Shown piece by piece: positions 46,375-59,000 of a stretch of 64,000 nt of DNA. The position numbers and the translations under genes were made by a program. Under the pieces are notes generated by a model. The model searched no databases, was not told the origin of the DNA, and was given only the letters and a program-made list of their open reading frames with translations. The stretch is from NCBI RefSeq assembly GCF_037265215.1, contig NZ_CP147737.1, forward strand, positions 3,070,001 through 3,134,000. Reading direction: 5' to 3'. Position 1 is the stretch's first letter, and each line of letters opens with the position of its first letter. Source of the stretch: Xenorhabdus griffiniae. Its GTDB lineage: Bacteria > Pseudomonadota > Gammaproteobacteria > Enterobacterales > Enterobacteriaceae.

Positions 46375-49300
46375 ATGAATAATAACGAGCTTTCATCTCT
46401 ACCATTAGCGGAACGCAGAAGACTACTTGAGTTAGCCAAATCAGCAAAAATAACCCGCCAATCGACACAAAAGACAACAATCACGGCTCAACCGCGTGAT
46501 AACGGCGTGCCATTATCCTGGACACAACAACGTTTATGGTTTCTTGCTCAGTTAGATCCTGCTGCACAAACGGCATACCATATGTCAGTAGGGTTGAACC
46601 TACAAGGCAAACTAAACCTGAATGCCTTGCAAGCAGCCTTGGATCGCATTGTGGCACGCCATGAAATTCTGCGTACCACTATCGTGACGGTAGAAGGCGA
46701 AGCCCAACAAATCATTCATGATGCAGATTGTGGTTTTCCCCTGATACAAGAAGATTTCAGCCAGTCCTATTCCGCAGGAACGGATCCAGAACAACAAGCG
46801 GCCATTGAAAAAATCGCCTGTCTTGAAGCAAACCACCCTTTTGATTTTGTTCATGGCCCATTAGCACGGGGACGCTTGCTAAAACTGGCAGAAGATCAGC
46901 ATGTCCTGCTGTTAACTCAACACCATATTATCTCTGATGGCTGGTCAGTCAGTGTCTTTATGCAAGAACTGTCCACACTTTATCGCGCATTCTGTCAAGG
47001 ACAGCCTGATCCCATGCCCGCCCTGACCATTCAGTATGCTGATTATGTTCTCTGGCAGAAAAATGAGTTACAGGGAGAGGCGCTGGAAAAACAGGTCGAA
47101 TTCTGGCGTAACACCCTGCAAGGTGCTCCCGCACTTCTGGAAGTACCTAGCGACCGTCCACGCCCCGCGAAGCAAAGCTATACCGGCGGACGGGTTAATA
47201 TTATTCTTCCTCCCGCATTACAGACCGGTTTAAAAGAACTCAGCCAGCGTCACGGAACCACCTTATTTATGACGTTATTGGCGGGATGGGCTACATTGCT
47301 TGGCCGACTGAGTGGTCAGGATGATATTGTGATTGGCACTCCCATCGCCAATCGCCAGCAGCCTGAATTAGCCCCTTTAATCGGCTTTTTTGCCAATACA
47401 TTGGCGTTACGTGTGCAATTGCATAATAACCCCAGTGTCAGTGAACTACTGGCACAAGTAAAAGAACAAGCAATCAATGCCTTTGTCCACCAAGACCTGC
47501 CCTTTGAACAATTGGTCGAGATCTTACAACCTCCGCGCAGCTTAAGTCATAGCCCCATTTTTCAGGTCATGCTGGCAACCAATAATACGCCGGGACAACG
47601 GCATTTTGAGCTGCCAGGATTGGTATTAGATGAGCGGCCATTAATCAGGGATAGTGCTTACTTTGACCTGACATTAACCCTGGATGAAACTGAAAATGGG
47701 TTAGTGGGTGATCTGGAATATGCCCGTGATCTGTTCGACCACGCCACGATTGAGCGTATAGTCAGCCACTTAAACTCCTTGCTGGCGGCAATGGTGGCTG
47801 ATGATAGCCGGCGCGTGGCTGAACTGCCGTTGATAACACCCCAGCAACGCCAACAATTGTTGGTGGATTTTAATGACACAGACTTCACCTACCCACAAGA
47901 TAAGTTGATCCACCAGCTCTTTGAACAACAAGCAGAATCAAGACCTGATGCTATTGCCTTGGTGTACCAAGATACGCAACTAAGTTATGCCGAACTAAAC
48001 CAACGCGCCAACCAACTGGCCCACCGCCTGATTGCCTTTGGTATACGCCCAGATGACCGCGTGGCACTGTGTGTCGGGCGCAGCCTGGATATGATCATTG
48101 GCATGTTAGGCATTCTCAAAGCAGGGGCAGGTTACGTTCCATTCGATCCAGAATATCCTGCCGAACGGCTGGCTTATCAGTTATCAGACAGCACACCAAA
48201 GTTATTATTGACCCAAAAACAGTTACAGCCAAGTTTACCGCTGACGGAAGTGCCGTTCTGGTTACTGGATGATGAAAATTATCTAAATGTTGCGGCACAA
48301 CAGCCGACCCATAATCCTGATGCCAGCCAGTCAGCACACCATCTGGCCTATATTATCTATACCTCCGGTTCGACTGGATTGCCTAAAGGCGTGATGCTGG
48401 AACACCGTAATGTCGTCAATTTTATTCATGCTCAACATCAAATCAGCCATCCCCAACCAGGGGATCGCATTCTGCAATTTGCGACCATGGCATTCGATAC
48501 CTCCGTCTCAGATATTTTCCCGACCCTGGCTGCGGGGGCAACTTTAGTCCTGCGTCCTGCCCATATCCGTGTACCGGATATAGAATTTATCGATTTTTTA
48601 CAGCAGCAGAAGATCACCATTATGGATGTGCCGACTGCGTTCTGGCACCAATGGGTACAGGAGATGAAAGCCGATCGTACAGGTTTCAGCCCTTACCTGC
48701 ATACGGTGATTGTCGGTGGTGAGAAAGCGGAATACCGCCATTGGGTAGATTGGCAATCATTGCCCGAAACGCAACGCTGCCGTTGGATCAACACTTATGG
48801 CCCAACTGAAACCACCGTGATCGTGACTTCACTGCTCCTAAATGGTGTCACCCCCACCGAGATTATCCATAGCATTCCTATTGGCCGCCCCAATGCCAAT
48901 TCCCGTATTTATATTCTCGATCCCTTCGGTCAACCTGTTCCCATCGGTGTCAGTGGAGAGATTTATATTGGTGGCGCCGGTGTCGCTCGTGGTTACTTAA
49001 ACCGACCAGAACTGACGGCAGAACGCTTCATACCCGATCCGTTCAGCAAAGAAGCTAATGCCCGTCTATATAAAAGCGGCGATCTGGGGCGCTGGCTGCC
49101 GGACGGTAACATTGAATATTTAGGACGCAATGATTTTCAGGTCAAGCTACGTGGCTTCCGTATTGAATTGGGAGAAATCGAAGCGCAATTGGCAGCTTGC
49201 GACGGAGTTAAAGATGTTGTCGTCATTGCCCGTGAAGAAACGGCTGGCGACAAGCGTCTGGTTGCCTACCTGATACCACAACCTGGTGTTACGCTCACGC

Positions 49301-52300
49301 CTTCCCATCTGCGTGAACAATTGAGTATCCACCTGATGGAGCACATGATCCCCAGTGCATTTGTCATACTGGACACCTTCCCCCTATCCGGCAGCGGTAA
49401 ATTAGATCGCAAGGCTTTGCCTGCACCGGATCGTACTGCCATTGTCAGCCGTGAATATGAAGCCCCTCAAGGGGATATTGAGCAGAAACTGGCAGAAATC
49501 TGGCAATCCCTGCTGGGGCTGGAGCAAGTGGGACGTCATGACCATTTCTTTGAGTTGGGTGGTCACTCTTTACTGACAGTACAGATGGCAACCCGCTTGC
49601 GCCAGGTTTTCAACCTTAAAGTGGACTTGCAAGATCTATTTACTCATCCCATTTTGTCCGATTTGGCACAATCACTGGATACAACCAATCAACCAGTACA
49701 ACATGCCACACAACCAGCGATATTACCCGCCGACCGGCAACAAATTCTGCCACTCTCCTGGGCACAACAACGCCTGTGGTTCCTGGCGCAGTTAGATCCT
49801 GCCGCCCAAACGGCATATCACATCTCTGGTGGGTTACGTCTGCAAGGCCAGTTAAACCTGAATGCACTGCAAGCGGCTTTGGATAAGATCGTTGCCCGCC
49901 ATGAAATTCTGCGCACCACGATCAAAATGGAGGAGGGTATTGTCCGGCAAGTCATTGCCGATGCGGAGCGTGGCTTCAAGTTGACCATTAAAGATCTCAG
50001 CCAGTTAACTGAGACAGAAAAACAGGCGGCTATTGATACCGCCGCTCAATTTGAAACTAACCATCCCTTTGATTTTGCCCTGGAGCCATTAATTCGCGGA
50101 CAATTGCTAAAACTCGCCAATAATGAACATGTTCTGTTGTTGACTCAGCACCACATGATTTCGGATGGCTGGTCATTAAACATCCTGATATATGAATTCA
50201 CCACCCTCTACCGTGCTTTCATTCAGGGGCAAAACGATCCACTGCCTGCACTGACAGTGCAATATGCTGACTATGCTCTCTGGCAGCAACAATGGCTACA
50301 GGGTGAAGTGCGGGAAAAACAGGTCAGTTTCTGGCGAAAAGCCCTGCAAGGCGCTCCGGCGTTACTGGCGCTGCCAACAGACAGGCCACGCCCTGCGGTT
50401 CAGAACTACCATGGCGATCAAGTGGCATTCACCCTTTCACCTGCATTAAGTGATGGCTTAAAGGCATTGAGCCAGCGCCATGGTGCCACATTATTTATGA
50501 CATTGCTGGCTGCATGGTCAATCTTGCTTGCCCGCATCAGTGGTCAACACGATATTGTTATTGGAACCCCGATCGCTAACCGGCAGCACCGTGAATTAGA
50601 GCCGTTGATTGGTTTCTTCGCCAATACGCTGGCACTCAGGATAAAACTGGAAGATAACCCCACCGTTAGCACGTTATTGGCACAAGTCAAAGCCCATGCA
50701 CTGGCAGCTTATGTACATCAAGACTTACCCTTTGAACAATTGGTCGAAGCGTTGCAACCGCCACGTAGCTTGAGTTATAGCCCGATATTTCAGGTTATGC
50801 TCGCGCTGGATAACACACCGATACAACAATCCCTTGAATTACCCGGTTTAGTGTTGGATGAATTGCCGTTGACCCGCAGAAGCACCCATTTCGATCTGTC
50901 ACTTTCCATGAACGACACCAATAATGGGTTAATTGGCGAATTGGAATACGCCAGTGATCTGTTTGATCGTGCCAGTATTGAACGGCTGGCACGCTACCTG
51001 CAAACCCTGTTAGCCGCGATGGTGGTGGCTGATAATGCTCTGCGGATACAAGATTTACCGTTGCTGCAACCGCAACAACGCAAGCAGGTATTAGTGGATT
51101 TCAACCATACCGCTCAGCCCTATCCACAAGACAGGTTGATCCACCAATTATTCGAACAACAAGTGGAACAAACACCTGATGCGCTCGCATTAGTGTTTGG
51201 TGATGACCAACTCAGTTACGCCGAACTGAATCGTCATGCTAACCAACTGGCTCACCATTTGATTGCGTCTGGCGTGCGTCCCGATGACCGTATCGCTATC
51301 TGTGCCGACCGCAGTCTGGATCTGATCATTGGTCTGTATGGCATCCTTAAAGCGGGTGCAGGTTATATTCCCCTTGATCCGGAGTACCCGACAGAACGAC
51401 TGGCTTATCAGCTATCAGACAGCCAACCTACCTGGCTGTTAACTCAGTGCCATTTACAGACACGTTTGCTGACACAAGGCATTCCAATCTTATTGTTAGA
51501 TGATGACAGCCATCGTAACGCGGTGGCACAACAACCCACTCATAACCCTGATGTTCGCCAACTGGGACTGCAACCCCATCATTTGGCCTATATCATCTAT
51601 ACCTCCGGCTCCACGGGCAAACCTAAAGGGGTGATGCTGGAACACCGTAATGTGATGAACTTTATCCATGCGCAACGCCAGACCAGCCAGCCACAATGGG
51701 GTGATCGTATTCTGCAATTTGCGACCATCGCCTTTGATACTTCGGTATCCGATATCTTTCCAACCCTGGCCTCCGGCGCGACACTGGTTCTGCGTCCGCC
51801 TCATATCCGAATACCGGATATCACTTTTGTCACCTTCTTACGCGAGCAGAAGATCACCATCATAGATATGCCAACTGCCTTCTGGCACCACTGGGTACAG
51901 GAGATGATGGCAGGTCGCAGTAGTTTTAGCCCCTACCTGCACACCCTTATTGTCGGCGGCGAAAAAGCAGAACATCGTCATTTAATAAACTGGTTATCTC
52001 ACCCGGAAACGCAATCCTGCCGTTGGATTAACTCCTATGGCCCGACTGAAACCACCGTTATTGCCACAACCTTAACCGTAGATCATCTGACGATAGATAA
52101 CACGCAAGTTCCATATCTCAATGACAATATTCCGATTGGTCGCCCATTACCCAATACCTGTATCTATATTTTGGATACCCTCGGTCAACCGGTTCCTATT
52201 GGTGTCCGTGGTGAAATTCACATCGCTGGTTCAGGTGTTGCACGGGGTTATCTGAATAAGCCGGAGATGACAGCGGAGAAATTTGTCGCCGATCCATTCA

Positions 52301-53046
52301 GCGCACAGCCAAATGCGCGCATGTACAAAACCGGTGACTTAGGACGCTGGTTGCCAAACGGTATGATTGAATATCTGGGACGCAACGATTTTCAGGTCAA
52401 GATACGCGGCTTCCGCATTGAACTGGGGGAAATTGAAGCACAACTCGCCACCTGTGAAGGCGTCAGAGATGCTGTAGTCATCGCCCGTGAAGAAGAAACC
52501 GGCGACAAACGTCTGGTAGCCTACATCATTCCACAATCCGGTTTCACACTAGAAGCCAATCGCCTGCGTGAACAACTCAATAACCGTCTGGCTAGTTATA
52601 TGGTGCCTGGCGCGTTTGTTGTGCTGGAAGCCTTCCCGCTAACCGGAAGCGGCAAATTAGATCGCAAGGCACTGCCAGCACCGGATCGTTCCGCCATCGC
52701 CAGCCGTGAATACGAAGCGCCCCAAGGTGAAATCGAACAGCAAATTGCCGCTATCCTGCAGAATTTATTGGGACTAGAACAAATAGGACGCCATGACAGC
52801 TTCTTTGATCTGGGTGGAAACTCCCTATCAATCATTCAGTTAATGGCAAGATTACGTGATGCATTCCATCTTGAAGTGTCTATTCAAGACATATTTACCC
52901 ATCCAGAACTTTCTGAACTCGCCGAGCTTATCGCATCAAGACAGATCGAAACCTTTTTCGCACAAGAAGACATCGAATTGCTGCAAAAAGAATTGGAAAA
53001 CTTGTCCGAAGATGAACTGCGTGCCCTGCTAAATGGAGATAATTAA
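46375..53046 (+). CDS. paxB: NRPS, two modules C-A-T-C-A-T, lysine-type pockets (PaxB-like)
   Basis: 2223 residues. Module 1: C domain with QHHIISDGWS (His184 catalytic), A domain, carrier Ser1065 (FFELGGHSLL). Module 2: C domain with QHHMISDGWS (His1260), A domain, carrier Ser2150 (FFDLGGNSLS). Both C domains look like LCL type, so residues 1-3 stay L. The pockets read D-T-S-D-I-G-T-V-I and D-T-S-D-I-G-S-V-I: the acidic residue at GrsA position 278 suits a basic side chain such as lysine. The N-terminal 40 residues (helical, LPLAERRRLLELAKSAK) and the acidic C-terminal tail (ELENLSEDELRALLNGD) look like docking elements. Four bases separate it from the next gene. Confidence 0.93.
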   Translation: MNNNELSSLPLAERRRLLELAKSAKITRQSTQKTTITAQPRDNGVPLSWTQQRLWFLAQLDPAAQTAYHMSVGLNLQGKLNLNALQAALDRIVARHEILRTTIVTVEGEAQQIIHDADCGFPLIQEDFSQSYSAGTDPEQQAAIEKIACLEANHPFDFVHGPLARGRLLKLAEDQHVLLLTQHHIISDGWSVSVFMQELSTLYRAFCQGQPDPMPALTIQYADYVLWQKNELQGEALEKQVEFWRNTLQGAPALLEVPSDRPRPAKQSYTGGRVNIILPPALQTGLKELSQRHGTTLFMTLLAGWATLLGRLSGQDDIVIGTPIANRQQPELAPLIGFFANTLALRVQLHNNPSVSELLAQVKEQAINAFVHQDLPFEQLVEILQPPRSLSHSPIFQVMLATNNTPGQRHFELPGLVLDERPLIRDSAYFDLTLTLDETENGLVGDLEYARDLFDHATIERIVSHLNSLLAAMVADDSRRVAELPLITPQQRQQLLVDFNDTDFTYPQDKLIHQLFEQQAESRPDAIALVYQDTQLSYAELNQRANQLAHRLIAFGIRPDDRVALCVGRSLDMIIGMLGILKAGAGYVPFDPEYPAERLAYQLSDSTPKLLLTQKQLQPSLPLTEVPFWLLDDENYLNVAAQQPTHNPDASQSAHHLAYIIYTSGSTGLPKGVMLEHRNVVNFIHAQHQISHPQPGDRILQFATMAFDTSVSDIFPTLAAGATLVLRPAHIRVPDIEFIDFLQQQKITIMDVPTAFWHQWVQEMKADRTGFSPYLHTVIVGGEKAEYRHWVDWQSLPETQRCRWINTYGPTETTVIVTSLLLNGVTPTEIIHSIPIGRPNANSRIYILDPFGQPVPIGVSGEIYIGGAGVARGYLNRPELTAERFIPDPFSKEANARLYKSGDLGRWLPDGNIEYLGRNDFQVKLRGFRIELGEIEAQLAACDGVKDVVVIAREETAGDKRLVAYLIPQPGVTLTPSHLREQLSIHLMEHMIPSAFVILDTFPLSGSGKLDRKALPAPDRTAIVSREYEAPQGDIEQKLAEIWQSLLGLEQVGRHDHFFELGGHSLLTVQMATRLRQVFNLKVDLQDLFTHPILSDLAQSLDTTNQPVQHATQPAILPADRQQILPLSWAQQRLWFLAQLDPAAQTAYHISGGLRLQGQLNLNALQAALDKIVARHEILRTTIKMEEGIVRQVIADAERGFKLTIKDLSQLTETEKQAAIDTAAQFETNHPFDFALEPLIRGQLLKLANNEHVLLLTQHHMISDGWSLNILIYEFTTLYRAFIQGQNDPLPALTVQYADYALWQQQWLQGEVREKQVSFWRKALQGAPALLALPTDRPRPAVQNYHGDQVAFTLSPALSDGLKALSQRHGATLFMTLLAAWSILLARISGQHDIVIGTPIANRQHRELEPLIGFFANTLALRIKLEDNPTVSTLLAQVKAHALAAYVHQDLPFEQLVEALQPPRSLSYSPIFQVMLALDNTPIQQSLELPGLVLDELPLTRRSTHFDLSLSMNDTNNGLIGELEYASDLFDRASIERLARYLQTLLAAMVVADNALRIQDLPLLQPQQRKQVLVDFNHTAQPYPQDRLIHQLFEQQVEQTPDALALVFGDDQLSYAELNRHANQLAHHLIASGVRPDDRIAICADRSLDLIIGLYGILKAGAGYIPLDPEYPTERLAYQLSDSQPTWLLTQCHLQTRLLTQGIPILLLDDDSHRNAVAQQPTHNPDVRQLGLQPHHLAYIIYTSGSTGKPKGVMLEHRNVMNFIHAQRQTSQPQWGDRILQFATIAFDTSVSDIFPTLASGATLVLRPPHIRIPDITFVTFLREQKITIIDMPTAFWHHWVQEMMAGRSSFSPYLHTLIVGGEKAEHRHLINWLSHPETQSCRWINSYGPTETTVIATTLTVDHLTIDNTQVPYLNDNIPIGRPLPNTCIYILDTLGQPVPIGVRGEIHIAGSGVARGYLNKPEMTAEKFVADPFSAQPNARMYKTGDLGRWLPNGMIEYLGRNDFQVKIRGFRIELGEIEAQLATCEGVRDAVVIAREEETGDKRLVAYIIPQSGFTLEANRLREQLNNRLASYMVPGAFVVLEAFPLTGSGKLDRKALPAPDRSAIASREYEAPQGEIEQQIAAILQNLLGLEQIGRHDSFFDLGGNSLSIIQLMARLRDAFHLEVSIQDIFTHPELSELAELIASRQIETFFAQEDIELLQKELENLSEDELRALLNGDN

Positions 53047-53050
53047 TTAA

Positions 53051-56000
53051 ATGAGTAACAAAGAACTAAGCCTGTTTGAATTAAGACAAGCGGTACTCCA
53101 GAAAAAAATTAAAGAACGCATTGAAAACCGTCAGATTGAGGAAAAAAAGCAGATCAGAGAAAAAAGGCACATTATCCCGAGAAACGCTGATCAGCAAACG
53201 CTTCCCCTCTCCTGGGCACAGCAACGCTTATGGCTCCTGGCGCAGTTAGATCCAGCAGCACAAGCGGCATATCACATTCCAGGCGGTCTGCGTCTGCAAG
53301 GTTATCTGAATTTAGATGCCCTGCAAGCTGCATTAAACAGAATTGTTGCTCGTCATGAAATTCTGCGCACGACTATCAAGATGGTCGAAGGCCAAGCCCT
53401 GCAAGTTATTGGTAAACCAGATAGCGGCTTCTCTTTGGCAGTGGAAGAGCTCAGCCATCTTCCTGCGGAAAAACAACAAATTACCCTCGAAGAGATAACC
53501 CAGCGTGAAACCAGCCAGCCATTTGACTTTGCGCAAGGCCCCCTAATCAGGGGGCGCTTGCTGCGACTGGCTGCAAATGAACATATCCTGTTATTAACCC
53601 AGCATCATATTATTTCCGATGGTTGGTCCCTTAACATCCTGATGCACGAGCTTTCCACGCTTTATCATGCGTTCAGCGAAGGACAAGGTGATCCCCTGCC
53701 CGCTTTGACACTCCAATATGCTGACTATGCCCTTTGGCAAAGAGAGTGGCTACAGGGAGAATTATTGGAAAAACAGGTGAATTTCTGGCGCGATGCGTTA
53801 CAGGGTGCTCCTGCGCTTTTGGAACTACCGACAGACCGGCCACGCCCAGAGCAGCAAAGTTATGCCGGAGGGTATGTTGATATTACTCTGTCACCGGAAT
53901 TAAGTAGTGGATTAAGAAGCCTTAGCCAGCGTCACGGGACAACATTATTCATGACCTTGATGGCGGGGTGGATTACTTTACTTTCCCGTCTTAGCGGGCA
54001 GAAAGATCTGGTGGTTGGCACACCTGTTGCTAATCGGCAATATAGCGAATTAGAGCCGTTAATTGGCTTTTTTGTTAACACGCTGGCTCTGCGCATTCAA
54101 ATAGATGACAATCCAACGGTCAGCGCTCTGCTAGCCAGGGTCAAGGCACATGCACTCAATGCCTACGCACATCAAGATCTGCCATTCGAACAATTGGTGG
54201 AAGTGCTAAAACCACCACGTAGCCTCAGTCATAGCCCGATTTTTCAGGTGATGATGTCAGTGGATAATACCCCTGGACAGCAGAATATAGCATTGCCGGA
54301 TATCACCATTAGTGAAATCAATCTGGCTGAAAACAGCTCGCATTTCGATCTGTCTCTCTCAATAAATGATACCGAAAATGGGTTAGTGGGTGGCCTGGAA
54401 TATTCCAGTGATCTGTTTGACCATGCCAGCGTTGAACGTATCGCCAGTTACCTGCAAACCCTGCTGACCGCGATGGTTAAAGATGATTCGCAACCAGTGG
54501 AAAGTTTACCCCTATTGCAATCATATCAACGCACTCAAGTGTTAGATGATTTCAATGATACGGCCTTCCCATATCCACAAACCTTATTGATCCATCAACT
54601 GTTTGAACAACAGGTGGAACAAACCCCTGACGCCACCGCTTTAGTGTTTGGCGATAGCCAACTGAGTTACGCAGAGCTAAACCGTCATGCTAACCAATTG
54701 GCACACCATTTAATCGCTTCGGGTGTTCGTCCTGATGATCGCGTGGCGATCTGCGCTGATCGCAGTCTGGATTTAATTATTGGTTTATACGCCATTCTTA
54801 AGGCTGGCGCCGGCTACATTCCACTCGATCCGGAATACCCGGCTGAACGTCTGGCCTACCAGTTATCAGACAGCAAACCGGTGTTATTGCTGACCCAACA
54901 GCACCTACAGACTCATTTGCCAATACAGGAGACTCCTGTCTGGCTGCTGGATGATCAATATAATCGGGATAACGTGGCAAAACAGCCAGCCCATAATCCC
55001 GATACTGATCAATTGGGACTGAAACCGCATCATCTGGCTTATATCATCTACACTTCCGGCTCTACCGGCCAGCCTAAAGGCGTGATGCTGGAACATCGCA
55101 ATGTGGTGAACTTTATCCATGCTCAACATCAAACCAGCAAACCACAATTGGGGGATCGTATCCTGCAATTTGCGACTATCGCTTTTGATACCTCGGTATC
55201 GGATATTTTCCCCACCCTGGCCTCTGGTGCGACACTGGTGCTGCGTCCGCCCCATATTCGGATACCGGATATGACTTTTGTCACCTTCCTGCGTAAGCAG
55301 AAGATCACCATTATGGATATGCCGACCGCTTTCTGGCACTTGTGGGTACAGGAGATGATGGCTGGGCGCAGCGGTTTTAGCCCCCACCTGCATACCCTGA
55401 TTGTGGGGGGGGAAAAAGCGGAGTACCGTCATTTGATCAGCTGGCTGTCTCATCAGGAAACCCAATCCTGCCGCTGGATTAACTCTTATGGCCCAACGGA
55501 AACTACGGTGATTGCCACCACGCTGAAATTGGACCACCAAAATTTACCCCAGCTTAAAGGGGTTATCCCGATTGGTTATCCGTTGCCTAATACCCGTATT
55601 TATATTCTGGATACGCACGGCCAGCCGGTTCCCATTGGCGTCAGTGGTGAAATTCATATTGCCGGTGCCGGTGTAGCCCGTGGTTACCTCAATCGCCCCG
55701 ATTTAACTGCGGAAAAATTTGTGGCGGATCCATTTAGCACACAACCTGATGCCCGTATGTACAAAACCGGCGATCTGGGACGCTGGTTACCCGATGGCGC
55801 AATTGAATATTTAGGGCGCAATGATTTTCAGGTCAAGCTACGCGGGTTCCGCATTGAACTGGGGGAAATTGAAACCCAACTGGTGGCTTGCGCAGGCGTC
55901 AGCGATGCCGTGGTGATCGCCCGTGAAGAAGAAAGCGGTGATAAGCGTTTAATCGCCTATGTGATCCCAGAAACCGGCATGACACTTAGTCCGGCTGAAT

Positions 56001-59000
56001 TACGCAAGCAACTGAGCAGCCGATTGATGGAACATATGCTACCCAGTGCCTTTGTTATGCTGGATGCCTTCCCAATGTCCGCCAACGGTAAACTGGATCG
56101 CAAGGCCCTGCCAGCACCGGATCAAAGCGCTATTGTCAGCCGTGAATACGAAGTACCACAAGGAGAAACTGAACAAACTCTGGCCGCAATCTGGCAATCC
56201 CTGCTGAATGTAGAACAAATCGGACGGCAAGATAATTTCTTTGAACTAGGCGGGCATTCACTACTCGTGGTCAATTTAATTGAGCAAGTGCGTCTTCACG
56301 GCCTGTCTCTGGATGTCAACGCGGTCTTTTCTGCTCCCACGCTGGCAGCCATGAGCAGCCTAATTCGTCACCATGATACTCAATCTACGCCTCTACAGGA
56401 CGTACCGCCTAACCTGATTAAAGAAGACAGCACTATCATTACCCCAGATATGCTGCCACTGCTGGAATTGACCCAAGACCAGATAGATCAGATTGTTTCC
56501 CATGTAACAGGCGGTATCTCTAACGTCCAGGACATTTATCCATTGGGGCCATTGCAAGAAGGTATCCTGTTCCACCATTTGCTGGAAACGGAAGGTGATC
56601 TCTATCTGGACAACCATTTGATGATTTTCGACAGCCGGACACGGCTGGAGAGTTTCTTGCAGGCATTGCAGCAAGTGATTGAGCGGCACGATATTCTGCG
56701 CAGCGCTGTTTACTGGAAAGAGCTTCTTAAACCCGTACAAATCGTCTATCGTCATGCACCATTGCCAATCATTGAACTCACACTATCGACAGAGGAACCC
56801 CCAGAAACCCAGCTACGCCGCCTCACCGATCCCCGTGCAATACGGATGGATATTACTAAAGCACCTCTGTTATCTGCTCATATAGCCAACGATCCTGCTT
56901 CTGGTAAGTGGTTACTCTCCTTGCTGTATCACCACTTAGTGTGTGATCACATATCACTGGATATGATATTCAGTGAAATACAAACCCTGCTTTTGGGGGA
57001 AAGTGAAAATTTACCTACGCCACTGCCTTACCGAAACTTTATCGCGCAGATCCGCAATGTGCCTTTAGAGGTTCACCAGAACTACTTCCGCGAATTATTG
57101 GGTGATGTGGAAGAACCCACACTGCCGTTTGGGTTGCTTGACGTACAAGGTGGCGGTCTCAATGAGATAGTGGAAAACGTTCTCACGCTGGATAGCAAGC
57201 TGGCCCAAAATCTCCGTGATTGCGCCCGTCAATTGGGGATGAGTGCGGCCGTATTGTTTCATGTGGCCTGGGCGCAGGTGCTGGCGCGATGCAGTGGACG
57301 GAATGATGTCGTATTCGGTACTGTTCTGCTGGGACGGTTACAAGGTGGGATTGGTGCCTCCGAAGTGCTAGGGATGTTTATTAATACCTTACCTATTCGC
57401 GTTAAGTTACAGGCCCGTACCGTTAAGCAGACAGTACAAGAAACTTATCAGCAGCTAACCGCATTATTGGACCATGAACAGGCACCTCTGGCGGTTGCCC
57501 AACGTTGCAGTGGTATTCAGGCACCATTGCCACTGTTTAACAGTCTGCTGAATTTCCGTCATAGCCCACGCGAAGATGAACACGTGGCTGCAATGGCGTG
57601 GGAAGGTATTGATGAGATCGAGGGTGAAGAGCGCAGTAACTACCCCTTATCCCTGGATGTGGATGATTTTGATGACGGATTTGCACTGACCGCACAATGC
57701 AACCAGCAAATTAATCCGGTGCGCATTACTGCCTATATGAAGACGGCACTGGAAGGCATTGTGGCCGCGCTGCAATATGCACCTGAACAAGCCATTGAGA
57801 CAATCGACATCCTGTCACGAGCCGAACGTACCCAACTACTGGAAACATTTAACGATAACGTCGTCACTTATCCGCAAGACGCCTTAATCCATCAACTGCT
57901 TGAACAGCAGGCAGCACGCACACCGGATGCGATTGCATTGGTCTTTGGTGAGAGCGAACTGAGTTATGCGGCACTAAACCGTCAGGCTAACCAACTGGCA
58001 CACCAGCTGATTGCCGCGGGGGTATGCCCCGATGATCGCGTGGCAATCTGTGTTGACCGCAGTCTGGATTTGATTATTGGTTTGTACGCCATTCTTAAGG
58101 CGGGAGCCGGCTATGTTCCGCTTGATCCCGAATACCCGGCCGAACGGCTGGCGTATCAACTGTCGGACAGCAAACCGGTGTTATTGCTGACGCAGCGCCC
58201 TTTACAGGGGCTGTTGCCAATATCAGATACGCCTGTCTGGTTGCTGGATGATGAAAGCCAGCGCAATAACGTAGCAAAACAGCCGATCCATAATCCGGAT
58301 ATTCAACTTCAACCCCATCATCTGGCGTATATCATCTATACTTCCGGCTCCACCGGCCAGCCCAAAGGCGTGATGCTGGAGCACCGCAATGTGGTGAACT
58401 TTATCCATGCACAGCACCAGACCAGCGAACCACAATCAGGGGATCGTATCCTGCAATTTGCGACTATCGCCTTTGATACCTCGGTATCCGATATTTTCCC
58501 TACCCTGGCCGCCGGTGCGACACTGGTTTTGCGACCGCCCCATATTCGGATACCGGATATGACTTTTGTCACCTTCCTGCGTGAACAGAAGATCACCATT
58601 ATAGATATGCCGACCGCCTTCTGGCACCTGTGGGTACAGGAGATGATGGCCGGCCGCAGCGGTTTTAGCCCCTATCTGCATACCCTGATTGTGGGCGGCG
58701 AAAAAGCAGAATATCGCCATTTAATCAGCTGGCTGTCTCATCAGGAAACCCAATCCTGCCGCTGGATTAATTCTTATGGCCCAACAGAAACCACGGTCAT
58801 TGCGACCACATTAAAAGTGGATGGAACGAGTACGCTATCGACTGATATCACCGATAATATCCCGATTGGCTATCCACTGCCGAATACCCGTATTTATATT
58901 CTGGATACGCACGGCCGGCCGGTTCCTCTCGGCGTCAGTGGTGAAATTCATATCGGTGGCGCCGGTGTGGCCCGTGGTTACCTCAATCGCCCGGATTTAA